A stretch of DNA of 64,000 nucleotides. It comes from Celeribacter indicus. GTDB taxonomy: Bacteria > Pseudomonadota > Alphaproteobacteria > Rhodobacterales > Rhodobacteraceae. The translations under genes and the position numbers were made by a program. This document shows positions 26,502 through 35,933 of the stretch, piece after piece. Where the stretch lies: contig NZ_CP004393.1 of the NCBI RefSeq assembly GCF_000819565.1, positions 537,001 to 601,000 of the forward strand, given 5' to 3'. Within the stretch, counting starts at the first letter, position 1, and each line of letters opens with the position of its first letter. Under the pieces are notes generated by a model. The model did no database searches. It saw only the letters and a list, made by a program, of their open reading frames with translations, and was not told where the DNA came from.

Positions 26502-27706
26502 CAGCCGCGCATCAGCGTCTTGAGGTCGGTGGCGGGGTCGGCCACCAGGTCGGGATCGGCGGACCGCCCCGCCTCGATCAGGCGCTTGGCCACCATGTAG
26601 CTGCGGGGATCGTTCATCGCGTCGATGGCGATAAGGTGGCCGTCCCGGTAGTACCAGTGCGACCGGGCGCCCTCGCCCTCGCGACTCACGACCCGGTCAT
26701 GGCCCGCGGAGAGGCCGGCGATCTGGAGTTTCACGTCGTACTGATCGGACCAGAACCACGGTTTCGCGATATAGGTCTCCTCGCCCCCCATCATGTTCTT
26801 TGCCGCGATTTCGCCCTGGTCTATCGCGTTGCCGACGGATTCGAGCCGGATCTGCCTGCCGAGGTGCGGAAAGGAGGCGCAGTCGCCCGCCGCATAGATA
26901 TGCGGATCGGAGGTGCGGGCATGGGCGTCGGTGCGGATGCCGTTCTCGAGCACCAGCCCCGCCTGTTCGGCAAGCCGGGTGTCGGGCGTGATGCCGGTGC
27001 CGACGATGACGAAATCGACCTCGAGTTCGGTCCCGTCGGTCAGCAGGGCGCCGGACACCCGGCGCTCCCCGGTCAGCCGCTCAAGACCGACGCCCTCGCG
27101 CAGATCGACGCCGTGACGGCGGTGCAGCGCGCGGAAATAATCGGAGGTCTCCTTTGCGGCAACCCGCCGGAGAATACGCTCGGCCGCCTCGATCAGCGTG
27201 ACCTTCAGCCCCTTCTTTGCCGCCACGGCGGCCGCCTCCAGCCCGATATATCCGCCACCGACGACGAGGACGGAGGCGCCTTCGCGGAATTCCGGGGCCA
27301 TGGCATCGGCATCTGCGAGGGTGCGCATCGTGTAGACGCCTTCGAGCGTGCCGCCGAGCGCCGGGGACAGCAGGCGCGGCGCGGCCCCGGTCGCGAGGGC
27401 GAGCTTGTCATAGGACACCGTTTCGTTGCCGACCGTGACCGTCCGGGCAACCGGATCGAGTCCCGAGACGGCCGCGCCCGTCACGAGGGCGATGTTCTCG
27501 TCGGCGTAGTAATGCGCCGGACGCAGGAAAAGCCGCTCGAGCGCCATGTCGCCCAGCAGATAGGCCTTCGACAGCGGCGGACGCTGGTAGGGTGGCACGG
27601 GTTCGTCGCCGATGAGGGTGATCTTTCCCGCGAAGCCCCCGGCGCGCAGGGTTGTGACGATCGACAGCCCGGCCTGACCGGCGCCGACGACAACGAAATG
27701 GCTCAT
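26501..27706 (-). CDS. FAD-dependent ferredoxin reductase-type oxidoreductase
   Basis: A 401-aa NAD(P)H:FAD oxidoreductase of the rubredoxin/ferredoxin reductase family. The FAD-binding GAGQAG lies at 8-13, the NAD-binding VVVGGGYIGLEAAA stretch near 150, and the second FAD motif is IYAAGDCASFPH. A reductase C-terminal domain follows (KPWFWSDQYDVKLQIAGL). Such proteins reduce a ferredoxin for a P450 or dioxygenase; no such partner lies nearby. It leads the rsmD-HAD row and diverges from the peroxiredoxin gene across 77 bp. Confidence 0.9.
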   Translation of the reverse strand: MSHFVVVGAGQAGLSIVTTLRAGGFAGKITLIGDEPVPPYQRPPLSKAYLLGDMALERLFLRPAHYYADENIALVTGAAVSGLDPVARTVTVGNETVSYDKLALATGAAPRLLSPALGGTLEGVYTMRTLADADAMAPEFREGASVLVVGGGYIGLEAAAVAAKKGLKVTLIEAAERILRRVAAKETSDYFRALHRRHGVDLREGVGLERLTGERRVSGALLTDGTELEVDFVIVGTGITPDTRLAEQAGLVLENGIRTDAHARTSDPHIYAAGDCASFPHLGRQIRLESVGNAIDQGEIAAKNMMGGEETYIAKPWFWSDQYDVKLQIAGLSAGHDRVVSREGEGARSHWYYRDGHLIAIDAMNDPRSYMVAKRLIEAGRSADPDLVADPATDLKTLMRG

Positions 27707-27783
27707 GCTTTTCCCTCTGGTCCGAAAACCCCCAGAGCCTATATCGTGAGGACATCGGATGACAACGCGAAGAGGACGATAAG

Positions 27784-28272
27784 ATGACGATTTCCGTGGG
27801 AGACACGCTTCCGGGCGGCACCGTACTGACGATGGCCGAGGACGGACCCACCCATGTCGATCTGGGGGAGAAGTTCACCGATCGCAAGGTGGTGCTGTTC
27901 GGTCTTCCGGGGGCCTTTACCGGGGTGTGCACGACGGCACATCTTCCGAGCTTCATCCGCACCCGTGAGCAGTTCGACGCGAAGGGCGTGGACGAGGTGA
28001 TCTGCATTTCGGTCAACGATCCCTTCGTCATGGACGCCTGGTCGAAGGAGACGGGTGCGGGCGAGGCCGGGATCACCATGCTGGGCGATGCCGAAGGCGC
28101 CTATGTCGCCGCACTCGGCCTCGATTTCTCGGCGCCGCCGGTGGGGCTCATCAACCGGTCGAAACGTTTCGCGCTTTACGCCGAGGACGGTATCGTCAAG
28201 CGGCTCGAAGTCGAGGAGAGCCCCGGCCAATGCACGGTCTCTGCGGGCGATTCCCTGCTTGAGAAGATCTGA
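27784..28272 (+). CDS. Peroxiredoxin (Prx5/thioredoxin-peroxidase type)
   Basis: A 162-aa peroxiredoxin. The peroxidatic Cys49 sits in the Prx5 motif PGAFTGVCTTAH, and the later catalytic Arg lies in LINRSKRFALY. It reduces hydrogen peroxide and alkyl peroxides with glutathione, glutaredoxin or thioredoxin. A second Cys at SPGQCTVSAGD could be the resolving residue. It diverges from the ferredoxin-reductase gene; shared control by oxidative stress is possible, but I see no OxyR site. Confidence 0.93.
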   Translation: MTISVGDTLPGGTVLTMAEDGPTHVDLGEKFTDRKVVLFGLPGAFTGVCTTAHLPSFIRTREQFDAKGVDEVICISVNDPFVMDAWSKETGAGEAGITMLGDAEGAYVAALGLDFSAPPVGLINRSKRFALYAEDGIVKRLEVEESPGQCTVSAGDSLLEKI

Positions 28273-28282
28273 TCCGAAGGAA

Positions 28283-28309
28283 ACGCCCGGCCACCGATCG
28301 GCCGGGCGT
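28283..28309. terminator. Hairpin between convergent prx and mscS genes
   Basis: ACGCCCGGCC (28283-28292) pairs with GGCCGGGCGT (28300-28309) over a 7-base loop. No good U-run follows on either strand, but its place between two stop codons suggests a shared terminator. Confidence 0.55.
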
Positions 28310-28316
28310 GTTCCGT

Positions 28317-29177
28317 TCATTCCGCGGCGTCGCTGCCGGCGGTGAACAGCGTGCGCGTGGGGAAGGGAATATCGACCCCGGCGGCATCGAGCGCCTCCTT
28401 GACCTTGCGCTTCATGTCGGCCTGGTACTGGAAGAAATCCGAGGCCGGCACCCAGACCCGGACGAGGAAATCCACGGAGTAATCTCCCAGGTTGTTGACC
28501 TGGATGAAGGGTTCCGGCTCGGCCATCGAGCGCGGATCGGACATGATCGTGGTGCGGATGACCTCCTCGGCGGTCTTGAGATTGGCGTCGTATCCCACGC
28601 CGAAGGTCCATTCGGCCCGCCGCGTCTGGTTGGTGGAATAGTTGGTGATGATATTCCCCCAGACCTCCGAATTCGGCACGATCACCTGCACGTTCGACAG
28701 GTCGGCCAGTTCGGTGAAATTGAGCGAAATATCCTTCACCGTGCCCATCTTTCCCGCAACCTCGACGAAATCGCCGTTCTTGAAGGGACGGAAGAAGATG
28801 ATCATCACCCCCGCCGCGACATTCGACAGCGTACCCTGCAACGCGAGGCCGATGGCGAGACCGGCGGCACCGATGACCGCGACGATGGAGGTCGTCTGGA
28901 TGCCGAAGGTGTTCAGCACGATCAGGATGGTGAAGGCGATGACGGCGTAGCGGACGACATTGGAGAGGAAGTTGAAGAGCGTGTCGTCGAGACGGTGGTA
29001 TTTCTTGCTGATCCCCTTGATGCGGCGACCGAAGAAGCCCGCGAGGAAGAAGCCGATCAGGAGAAGGAGAAACGCGCCGACGATGGAGCCGCCGATCGCC
29101 AGCAGGAATTCGAGGGACAGGTAATCTCCCACCCTGTTTCCGTTGTAGACTTCGTAGTTCAGCAGGTCTTCAAGCAT
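28317..29177 (-). CDS. Mechanosensitive ion channel, MscS family
   Basis: A 286-aa small-conductance mechanosensitive channel. About three transmembrane helices lie within residues 15-120; the pore-lining TM3 is [24 protein letters not shown] with the Gly/Ala zipper, followed by the beta domain starting [18 protein letters not shown]. It relieves turgor on osmotic downshock. ATG 29177 overlaps the phhB stop by eight bases and is the last gene of the long minus-strand row that begins with the type I exporter. Confidence 0.93.
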   Translation of the reverse strand: MLEDLLNYEVYNGNRVGDYLSLEFLLAIGGSIVGAFLLLLIGFFLAGFFGRRIKGISKKYHRLDDTLFNFLSNVVRYAVIAFTILIVLNTFGIQTTSIVAVIGAAGLAIGLALQGTLSNVAAGVMIIFFRPFKNGDFVEVAGKMGTVKDISLNFTELADLSNVQVIVPNSEVWGNIITNYSTNQTRRAEWTFGVGYDANLKTAEEVIRTTIMSDPRSMAEPEPFIQVNNLGDYSVDFLVRVWVPASDFFQYQADMKRKVKEALDAAGVDIPFPTRTLFTAGSDAAE

Positions 29178-29472
29178 CCGTGGCGGCCTCATCCATGAAT
29201 TGTGCGAGTTTGATGTCCTCGGCGGTGACCCCGCCGGCGTCATGGGTGGAAAGCACAACCTCCACCCGGTTGTAAACATTCGTCCATTCCGGGTGGTGGT
29301 TCATTTCCTCGGCGCAGAGCGCGACCTTGGACATGAAGGCGAAGGCATCCTTGAAATCGGCGAAACGGAAGGTCTTGGCGATGGCTTCGCCGTCGCGGGC
29401 CTCTCCCCAGCCGGATTGCGTCATCTGTTTCAGGGCCTCGTCGCGCTCGGCGCGGCTCAGGATCTCAGTCAT
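29170..29472 (-). CDS. phhB: Pterin-4a-carbinolamine dehydratase
   Basis: A 100-aa dehydratase that regenerates the pterin cofactor after aromatic amino acid hydroxylation. Active-site residues are in EEMNHHPEW (His59, His60) with His78 in STHDAGG. Family length is complete. ATG 29472 overlaps the FemAB-like gene by eight bases and its stop overlaps mscS. No phenylalanine hydroxylase gene lies in the window, so its role beside envelope genes is unexplained. Confidence 0.94.
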   Translation of the reverse strand: MTEILSRAERDEALKQMTQSGWGEARDGEAIAKTFRFADFKDAFAFMSKVALCAEEMNHHPEWTNVYNRVEVVLSTHDAGGVTAEDIKLAQFMDEAATDA

Positions 29473-30646
29473 GGTCTGCGTCTCCTTGCGTGGTCTTGAA
29501 TGGGCCGTAAGAGGTGAGGATCTCCGCCTCCTCGTCCACCGCCGCCCGCTCCGCGACGAGGAATTCGGAAATCGCATGGGCGAAGCCGGGGTCGGAGACC
29601 CAGTGCAGAGAATGGGTCGTGTTGGGCAGGTATCCGCGGGCGAGCTTGTGTTCGCCCTGCGCGCCTGCCTCGACCCGCGCGACCCCCTGGGCGATCGCGT
29701 AGTCGATGGCCTGGTAGTAGCACAGTTCGAAATGCAGGCTCGGGTGATACCGGGTGCAGCCCCAGTAGCGCCCGAAAAGACGCTGCGATCCGATGAAGTT
29801 GAGCGCACCCGCGATGGGCCGCCCGTCCTGTGCGATGGCCAGCACGAGCAGCACGTCGTCACGCAGCCGGTCGTGGACATGATCGAAGAACGCCCGTGTG
29901 AGATAGGGGGTTCCCCATTTTCGTGCGCCCGTGTCCTGATAGAACTCCCAGAACGCATCCCAATGTTCGGGGCGGATGTCGTCGCCCGTCAATTGCACGA
30001 TCTCGCCGCCGAATCCCTGCGCCTGCGCGCGTTCCTTGCGGATGTTCTTGCGCTTGCGCGAGGACAGGTCGGCGAGGAATTCCGCGAAGGTCGCATAGCC
30101 GCGATTGTCCCAGTGGAACTGCTGGCCGGTCCGGTGCATGAGCCCCATCTCCTCCCCCGCTTCGGCCTCGGCGCCGGTACAGAAGGTGATGTGGAGCGAG
30201 GACAGGCCGTTCTGGTCGGCGAGCCGCACGGCGCCCTCCGTCAGGGCAGCCTGGCCGGTCGCCTCGAAACCGGGCCGGGTGAGCAGCCGACGGCCGGTCA
30301 CCGGGGTGAAGGGAACCGCGATCTGGAGCTTCGGGTAATAGCGGCCGCCGGCGCGTTCGTAGGCATGGGCCCAGGCGTGATCGAAGACATATTCGCCCTG
30401 ACTGTGCGTCTTGACATAGGTCGGGGCCACCGCGATGACCTCGCCGTTCCGGCGCGCGACCAGGTGGCGGGGCAGCCATCCTGTGCCGCGCCCGACCGAT
30501 CCCGAGGCCTCGAGCGCGTGGAGAAAGCGGTGGGTGACGAAGGGATCCTCGGGGCGGCCCGCGCCGGGGGCGGCACAGGCATCCCAGTCGGAGGCCTGCA
30601 CCTCCGAGATCTCCGGGATGACGTCGATGTCGATCTGTTCCGTCAC
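29465..30646 (-). CDS. FemAB/GNAT-like protein (DUF482, peptidogalycan biosynthesis family)
   Basis: A 393-aa cytoplasmic protein of the PF04339 (DUF482) family, which has a double GNAT fold like FemAB enzymes that attach amino acids to murein stems. Visible landmarks are [29 protein letters not shown], the [11 protein letters not shown] segment, and [19 protein letters not shown] near the C-terminus. A GTG at 30646 is chosen as start because the extension upstream looks random. The reaction is not established. It overlaps phhB and follows the GDPD gene by 46 bp. Confidence 0.85.
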   Translation of the reverse strand: MTEQIDIDVIPEISEVQASDWDACAAPGAGRPEDPFVTHRFLHALEASGSVGRGTGWLPRHLVARRNGEVIAVAPTYVKTHSQGEYVFDHAWAHAYERAGGRYYPKLQIAVPFTPVTGRRLLTRPGFEATGQAALTEGAVRLADQNGLSSLHITFCTGAEAEAGEEMGLMHRTGQQFHWDNRGYATFAEFLADLSSRKRKNIRKERAQAQGFGGEIVQLTGDDIRPEHWDAFWEFYQDTGARKWGTPYLTRAFFDHVHDRLRDDVLLVLAIAQDGRPIAGALNFIGSQRLFGRYWGCTRYHPSLHFELCYYQAIDYAIAQGVARVEAGAQGEHKLARGYLPNTTHSLHWVSDPGFAHAISEFLVAERAAVDEEAEILTSYGPFKTTQGDADHD

Positions 30647-30692
30647 GCTGCCCGCTCCAAACAGGGTACATCTGGGCCGTCGCCGGCGCGGG

Positions 30693-31451
30693 TCAAGCCG
30701 GCCTGTAGCCTTCGAAGGTGATATTGTCCGCCACCGCGCGCGCCGTTCGTTCCGCCTCCGGCGAGCGCACGGTCCAGCACAGGATATGGGCACCCTGCGC
30801 CTTCAGCTCCCCGACCCGCGGGCGGCCGAGATCGGTCCATTGATGGGAGATGAACGCGGCGCCGGTGCGCGCGTAATCCGGGATCTCGCGGAGTTCGGCA
30901 CGCCGGGCGGCGGGCACGGGCCAGTCGTCCTCGTCCGCCCACCCGCCCGTGGTGAGCCCTCGCGGGATCCCCGGACAGAGGTCGGCGAGCCGCACGACGG
31001 AATGCGGGTTGAACGACATCAGCGCCACAGGCCCCCCGTATCCGTCAAGCGCCCGCGCCGTCGCCGCCTCGAGCGCGCCGATCTTCGGCCCCATCGCGCC
31101 ATCCTGGTCCTTCAACTCGATCAACAGCGGGGCACGCCCGTCCACCCGTGCCAGCACTTCGGAGAGGGTCGGAATGCCAACCTCCCCCGTTCCGAACCTG
31201 AGCGCGCCGAGCGCCGCGGCGTCGCGCTGGGCGATCGGGCCGCGCGCGTCGGTCAGCCGGTCGAGCGCGTAGTCGTGAAACACCATCGCCACGCCGTCCT
31301 GCGAGAGTTGCAGGTCGATCTCGATCCCGTAGCGACCCGCGATCGCGGCGTCGATGGCGCGCAGGTTGTTCTCCGCGCGGGTGACGTTGCCATCGTGCAG
31401 CGCGCGATGGGCGATGGGGCGGGCGAGGAACGGCTCCGGCAGCGCGGGCAT
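30693..31451 (-). CDS. Glycerophosphodiester phosphodiesterase family protein
   Basis: A 252-aa TIM-barrel phosphodiesterase that splits glycerophosphodiesters into alcohol and glycerol-3-phosphate. Catalytic stretches are IAHRALHDG with ENNLRAI, EIDLQLSQDGVAMVFHDYALDRLT, and LLIELKDQ. There is no signal peptide, so it acts in the cytoplasm like UgpQ. ATG 31451 shares a base with the RidA stop (TGATG), giving tight coupling in this envelope-rich gene row. Confidence 0.92.
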   Translation of the reverse strand: MPALPEPFLARPIAHRALHDGNVTRAENNLRAIDAAIAGRYGIEIDLQLSQDGVAMVFHDYALDRLTDARGPIAQRDAAALGALRFGTGEVGIPTLSEVLARVDGRAPLLIELKDQDGAMGPKIGALEAATARALDGYGGPVALMSFNPHSVVRLADLCPGIPRGLTTGGWADEDDWPVPAARRAELREIPDYARTGAAFISHQWTDLGRPRVGELKAQGAHILCWTVRSPEAERTARAVADNITFEGYRPA

Positions 31452-31915
31452 CAGGCGAGTTCGAAGATCGCTTCGATCTCGACCGCGACGCCGAGCGGAA
31501 GGCTTGCCGCGGACACGGCGGAGCGGGCATGCCGCCCGGCGTCGCCCATCACGGCGACCATTACGTCGGAGGCGCCGTTGACGACCTTCGGTTGTTCGGT
31601 GAAATCGGGGGTGGAATTGACGAAGCCGACGAGCTTCACGAGACGGGCGATCCGGGAAAAATCGCCCTCCACCGCGGCATTGGCCTGGGCGAGAAGCGCG
31701 AGTGCACAGCGCTTCGCGGCATCTGCGCCCTCCTCGGTCGTCATGTTCGCGCCGAGCTTCCCGGTGATCAGCCCGTCGGGGCCGGCCGAGATCTGGCCGG
31801 AGACAAAGAGCTGGCGGCCGGAAACGACATAGGGCACGTAATTGGCGGCCGGGGCGGGCGCTTCGGGCAGGGTCAGGCCGAGTTCGGAAAGCTTGGCGGA
31901 CAGGTCGAGGGGCAT
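31451..31915 (-). CDS. RidA family protein
   Basis: A 154-aa member of the YjgF/YER057c/UK114 family. Members with a full active site deaminate reactive enamines and imines; longer ones of the YjgH or Rid2-7 type, like this one, are less well defined. Landmarks are VPYVVSGRQLFVSGQI and the C-terminal RSAVSAASLPLGVAVEIEAIF. It lies 18 bases downstream of the HlyD gene and overlaps GDPD. Confidence 0.9.
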   Translation of the reverse strand: MPLDLSAKLSELGLTLPEAPAPAANYVPYVVSGRQLFVSGQISAGPDGLITGKLGANMTTEEGADAAKRCALALLAQANAAVEGDFSRIARLVKLVGFVNSTPDFTEQPKVVNGASDVMVAVMGDAGRHARSAVSAASLPLGVAVEIEAIFELA

Positions 31916-31933
31916 GCAGGTTCCTTTCTGTGA

Positions 31934-33241
31934 TCAGTCCTCGCGGAAGGCGCGGGTGAAATGGTCGGTGAGCGGCTTCGTCAGATAGGCGATCGGCGCA
32001 CGTTCGCCCGTGGACATATACGCCTCGACGGGCAGTCCGGGAATGAGAAACGTGCCTTCGGGCAGGCGGGCGCGTTCGCTTTCCGGAATCCGGATGTCGG
32101 CACGGTAATAGCTCGCGCCGCTCGACTCGTCCAGAAACGCGTCCGGAGAGATGCGGGTGACGGTCCCAGCGAGTTCCGGTGTGCTGCGCCGCGCGAAGGT
32201 CGGGAACCGCAGGCGCACCGGCTGTCCGGGATAGACGCGGTCGACTTCGGTCGGGTTGATGCGGGCGGTGACGATCAGCGGGCGGTCCTGCGGCACGATG
32301 GAAAGCACCGGCGCGGCGGCGGGCACGACGGCCCCCGGACCGAAGACCTGAAGCCCGTAGACGATGCCCGACACCGGTGCGCGCAGGTCGAGCCGGTCGA
32401 GCCGCAGCCTGAGCCCCGCGATCTGCTCCCGCAGGCGGCTCGCCTCCGCCTGGACGTCGCGCAGCTCTGCGATCGCGGCCTCGCGCCGGTCGGTGCCGGC
32501 CTTCAGGATTTCCAGCTCGATCTCGGAAATTTGCACCTGCGCCTGCGCCTCCGTGGTCTCGATCCGGCCGAGTTCGGCAGCGAGCTGCACCGCGTCTCGG
32601 CGCAGGGCCGTGACGCGGCTCTGCTGTGTCAGCCCGCGGGCGAGCAGCGCGGCCTGGTCTTCGAGATCCGCGGAGATCAGGCGCGCCTGCGTGCCGAGCG
32701 CGGATTTCTGCGCGGCGAGCCCATCGATGCGGAGTTCGATCTGGTGGCGCTGTTTTTCGAGCTGTTCGATCTCGGCGCGCGCGGTGGCGCGCCGGGCGGC
32801 GAAGAGGTCCTGCTGTCCGGCCAGGCTGCGCGCGACCTGGGCGTCGGTCGCCATGCGCGCGCGCAGGTCCTTGCCGAAGTCGATCTGCGCCCGCCCGTCG
32901 CGCTCGGCCTCGAGCCGCGCGGCGCGGGCGAGAAGCTCGTGGAGCCGGTTTTCCGCGAGGGCGAGTTCCGTCAGGTGCTCGGCGGGGGACAGTTCGAGCA
33001 GGAGGGCACCGGCCGCGACCGTGTCGCCTTCGGCGACGTGAACCGCGGTGACCTCGCCGCCGTCGCGATGGGCGACGACCTGGCGGTTCTGTTCGACCTG
33101 CACCCGCCCCGGCGCGATGACGGCACCGTCGATGCGCGCGAGCACGGTCCATGTTCCGAAGCCGCCGAGCAGGAGCGCGACGCAGGCAAGGCCGAAGGCG
33201 ACCGCGCCGCGCACGGGCCAGGACGCATCGGACCCGCTCAT
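31934..33241 (-). CDS. HlyD-family periplasmic adaptor of a type I secretion system
   Basis: A 435-aa membrane-fusion protein. A short cytoplasmic N-terminus is followed by one transmembrane helix (about 11-35), a lipoyl/barrel-sandwich region (VIAPGRVQVEQNRQVVAHRDGG), a long coiled coil (about 90-280), then the second half-barrel (LRAPVSGIVYGLQVF) and C-terminal beta domain. It would link the ABC exporter to an outer-membrane TolC-type channel. ATG 33241 overlaps the exporter stop (ATGA). No TolC homologue or RTX substrate lies nearby. Confidence 0.94.
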   Translation of the reverse strand: MSGSDASWPVRGAVAFGLACVALLLGGFGTWTVLARIDGAVIAPGRVQVEQNRQVVAHRDGGEVTAVHVAEGDTVAAGALLLELSPAEHLTELALAENRLHELLARAARLEAERDGRAQIDFGKDLRARMATDAQVARSLAGQQDLFAARRATARAEIEQLEKQRHQIELRIDGLAAQKSALGTQARLISADLEDQAALLARGLTQQSRVTALRRDAVQLAAELGRIETTEAQAQVQISEIELEILKAGTDRREAAIAELRDVQAEASRLREQIAGLRLRLDRLDLRAPVSGIVYGLQVFGPGAVVPAAAPVLSIVPQDRPLIVTARINPTEVDRVYPGQPVRLRFPTFARRSTPELAGTVTRISPDAFLDESSGASYYRADIRIPESERARLPEGTFLIPGLPVEAYMSTGERAPIAYLTKPLTDHFTRAFRED

Positions 33242-34977
33242 CGCACCCCTCCCGGCGCCACGTTCCGGCGCAGGATCTCGCGCGAATTCGTCACCATCTC
33301 CTCGAGTACCGCGTCCCGCGGCCCGAAGGCGCGGCGCGCGCCGCCCTCCAGGACGAGGAGCTTTTCGCATTCCTTGATGGCGGAGGGACGGTGGGCCATG
33401 ATGAGCACCGCCCCTCCCTCCTGCTTGTGCCGCCGGATCGCCGCGTTGAGCGCATGCGAGCCGTCGTTGTCGAGGTTGGAATTCGGCTCGTCGAGGATCA
33501 CCAGCACGGGCGCGCCGTAGAAAGCCCGCGCAAGGCCGATGCGCTGAAGCTGACCGCCGGAAAGCAGCCCGCCGGTGGAGGAGACATGCGTGTCATACCC
33601 TTCCGGCAGGGACAGGATCAGGTGGTGGGCATCCGCCTTCCGCGCGGCCGCGACCACCGCCGCCGGATCCGGGGAGAGGGCGAGCCGCGCGATGTTTTCC
33701 GCGATCGTGGCGTCAAAGAGCTGAACCTGCTGCGGCAGGTAGCCGATATGCCGGCCGAGGTGTTCCGGCGCATATTGGTCGAGCGTCGCACCGTCGAGCC
33801 GGATGCTGCCGCCGCTCGGGGTCCAGCTGTTCGTCAGTGCGCGGGCAAGGGTCGATTTCCCCGCGCCCGAGGGCCCGATCACCCCGACGGCCTCGCCCGG
33901 CTCGACGGCAAAGGACACCAGGCGCAGCGCGGGCACGGACTGGCCCGGCGGCACGACGGTCAGGTGGCTCACGTCGAGCGCAGCTTTGGGCCGCGGCAGG
34001 TCCAGGCGGGGTTCGACGGGACGATGGGTGCCCAGAAGTTCCGCGAGATCCGTCCAGGCACGGTGCGCGCCCTGCACGAGCTGCCACTGGCCGATGAGCG
34101 TGTCGACAGGCTGAAGCGCGCGTCCGAGCAGGATGGATCCCGCGATCATCGCCCCCGGCGTGACGGCGTTTCCGAGGACGAGCCAGGCGCCGAGGCCGAG
34201 CATCGCGGATTGCAGGAAGAGGCGCAGCGTGCGCGAGGCGGCGGAGTAGGAGCGGGTGATCTCGTCGCTTTCCACCGCGCGGCGCAGCGCCTCCGACCGC
34301 GTCCCGAGCCAGCGCCGGTGCGCCGCCTGTTCCATTCCGAGCGCCCTGAGCGCCTCCGCCGTGGCGGTGAGCCGGGTGGCGAGATGAACAGCCTCCGCCT
34401 CTGCGCGGATCGCGCGGGATTGCGCCGTCCGTGCGGCCGCGCGGTGGAGGAGGGCGAGCCCGGCGAGGGTCGCGCCGCCAGCGAGGGCGAGAAGGCCGAG
34501 ACCGGGATGAAACAGCGCGATGCCCGCGAGAAAGACCGGCGTGAACGGCAGGTCGAAAAGCGAGGACAGGGCCGGTGAGCCGAAGAATCGCCGCAGCGTG
34601 GCGAGATCCTCGAGCGCGCCTGCCTGTCCCGTCCTGCGCGGCCGTCCCGCGGCCTCGGCGATGGCGGCATGGAACACCCGCTCGTCGAGACCCGCCTGGA
34701 ATCGCGCGGCGACGCGCGACAGCAGCCGCGCGCGCACCGCATCCAGGAGCCCCGTCATCAGGTAGAGGAAACACACGATGGCGAAGAGCGCCGCGAGCGT
34801 CTCCACCGATGCGGAGGCAAGCACCCGGTCGTAGACCTGGAGCATGAAGAGCGGCCCCGTAAGCATCAGCAGGTTGAGACAGAGGGAAAAGAGCCCCACG
34901 ACGCAGAGCAGGAGCGCGGAGCGGCGGCGCATCTCCGCCAGTTCCTCGCGACCGAGACGGATCTCGTCCTGCGTCAT
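33238..34977 (-). CDS. Type I secretion ABC transporter, permease/ATPase (PrtD-like)
   Basis: A 579-aa half-transporter. Six transmembrane helices lie within residues 20-320; there is no C39 peptidase domain, as in PrtD-type exporters. The nucleotide-binding domain has Walker A GPSGAGKS (368-375), signature LSGGQ (472-476), Walker B VLVILDEP (491-498) and a switch His in MAHRPS. It should export an RTX or S-layer-like protein that is encoded elsewhere. It is the first gene of the minus-strand row and diverges from mlaA. Confidence 0.95.
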   Translation of the reverse strand: MTQDEIRLGREELAEMRRRSALLLCVVGLFSLCLNLLMLTGPLFMLQVYDRVLASASVETLAALFAIVCFLYLMTGLLDAVRARLLSRVAARFQAGLDERVFHAAIAEAAGRPRRTGQAGALEDLATLRRFFGSPALSSLFDLPFTPVFLAGIALFHPGLGLLALAGGATLAGLALLHRAAARTAQSRAIRAEAEAVHLATRLTATAEALRALGMEQAAHRRWLGTRSEALRRAVESDEITRSYSAASRTLRLFLQSAMLGLGAWLVLGNAVTPGAMIAGSILLGRALQPVDTLIGQWQLVQGAHRAWTDLAELLGTHRPVEPRLDLPRPKAALDVSHLTVVPPGQSVPALRLVSFAVEPGEAVGVIGPSGAGKSTLARALTNSWTPSGGSIRLDGATLDQYAPEHLGRHIGYLPQQVQLFDATIAENIARLALSPDPAAVVAAARKADAHHLILSLPEGYDTHVSSTGGLLSGGQLQRIGLARAFYGAPVLVILDEPNSNLDNDGSHALNAAIRRHKQEGGAVLIMAHRPSAIKECEKLLVLEGGARRAFGPRDAVLEEMVTNSREILRRNVAPGGVR

Positions 34978-35051
34978 CGGGAGGCTCCCGTTTCATGTCC
35001 GCGACAAGCCGCCGATCCGGCTGCGCCGGCGGCTGGTTCCAGGGGCATCTG

Positions 35052-35079
35052 TTGAATCTTTGTCACAGCGCGGTATCAC
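35052..35079 (+). promoter_or_regulatory. Candidate sigma-70 promoter of mlaA
   Basis: TTGAAT (35052-35057) and TATCAC (35074-35079), 16 bases apart, lie about 90 bp before the mlaA start in the 190-bp divergent region. The match is moderate. Confidence 0.3.
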
Positions 35080-35168
35080 GGTGGGTGTAGAGACTGGGCT
35101 TTCGCTCCAAAACGCATATGTGACGAACATTAATGTCCCGTAACCGCCGCTGTCAGATTGATCCCGTG

Positions 35169-35933
35169 ATGACCATACCGAATTTCCTCCGCATCCTGCC
35201 TTTCGCCGGAACGATCCTGCTCACCGCCTGCGCCTCCCCTGACGAGGGGCGCGGCATCAACGATCCCTATGAGGAAACGAACCGGGCCTGGCACGACAGG
35301 AACGTCGCGCTCGACCGGGCGGTGATCCGGCCGGTCTCCAACGCCTATGGCACCGCGGTGCCCGACCCGCTGCGCAGGGGGCTCTCGAATGTCTCGGACA
35401 CGCTGTCGATCCCCGGCGCGGTGGTCAACGACCTGCTCCAGTTCGAGCTCGGGGACGCGGTGCACAATACCGCGCGCTTCGCGGTGAACGCGACCATCGG
35501 ACTGGCCGGGCTGTTTGATCCGGCGACGGAGATGGGGCTCGAGGCGCGCGATGCGGATTTCGGGGAGACGCTGCATCGCTGGGGCGTGACCGAAGGCGCC
35601 TATGTGGTGCTGCCGGTCTATGGCCCCTCGACCGAACGCGATGCGCTGGGGCTCGCGGTGGACGTCGCGCTCGATCCGGTCGGCAGCCTGCTGGGCAGCA
35701 ACGAACGCAAGGCGAAGACGGGGCTGACGGTCGCGGAACTGGCGGATACACGCTATCGTTATTCCGACATTTATGAGTCCATCATATATGAAAGTGCCGA
35801 CAGTTACGCACAGATGCGCCTCACCTATCTCGATCAGCGGCGTTACGAACTCGGCACGCCCATCGGTTCGGCGGCCACTGGCGAGACGGAAGGAGGCGGA
35901 AGCTATGACATATATGAGGATTTCTATGAGTGA
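35169..35933 (+). CDS. mlaA: MlaA (VacJ) family outer-membrane lipoprotein
   Basis: A 254-aa lipoprotein of the Mla system, which removes misplaced phospholipids from the outer leaflet of the outer membrane. The signal sequence ends LLTAC; the family core NDPYEETNRAWHDRN, RRGLSNVSDTLSIPG and FGETLHRWGV...GAYVVLP is present. ATG 35169 is preferred to the frame start 36 bases earlier because it gives a compact signal. The MlaC-like gene overlaps its 3' end. mlaFED are not in the window. Confidence 0.93.
   Translation: MTIPNFLRILPFAGTILLTACASPDEGRGINDPYEETNRAWHDRNVALDRAVIRPVSNAYGTAVPDPLRRGLSNVSDTLSIPGAVVNDLLQFELGDAVHNTARFAVNATIGLAGLFDPATEMGLEARDADFGETLHRWGVTEGAYVVLPVYGPSTERDALGLAVDVALDPVGSLLGSNERKAKTGLTVAELADTRYRYSDIYESIIYESADSYAQMRLTYLDQRRYELGTPIGSAATGETEGGGSYDIYEDFYE

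Noticed and set aside
30435..34578. Long plus-strand frames opposite the exporter row
   Set aside because: All lie antisense to well-supported genes and have no domain signatures.
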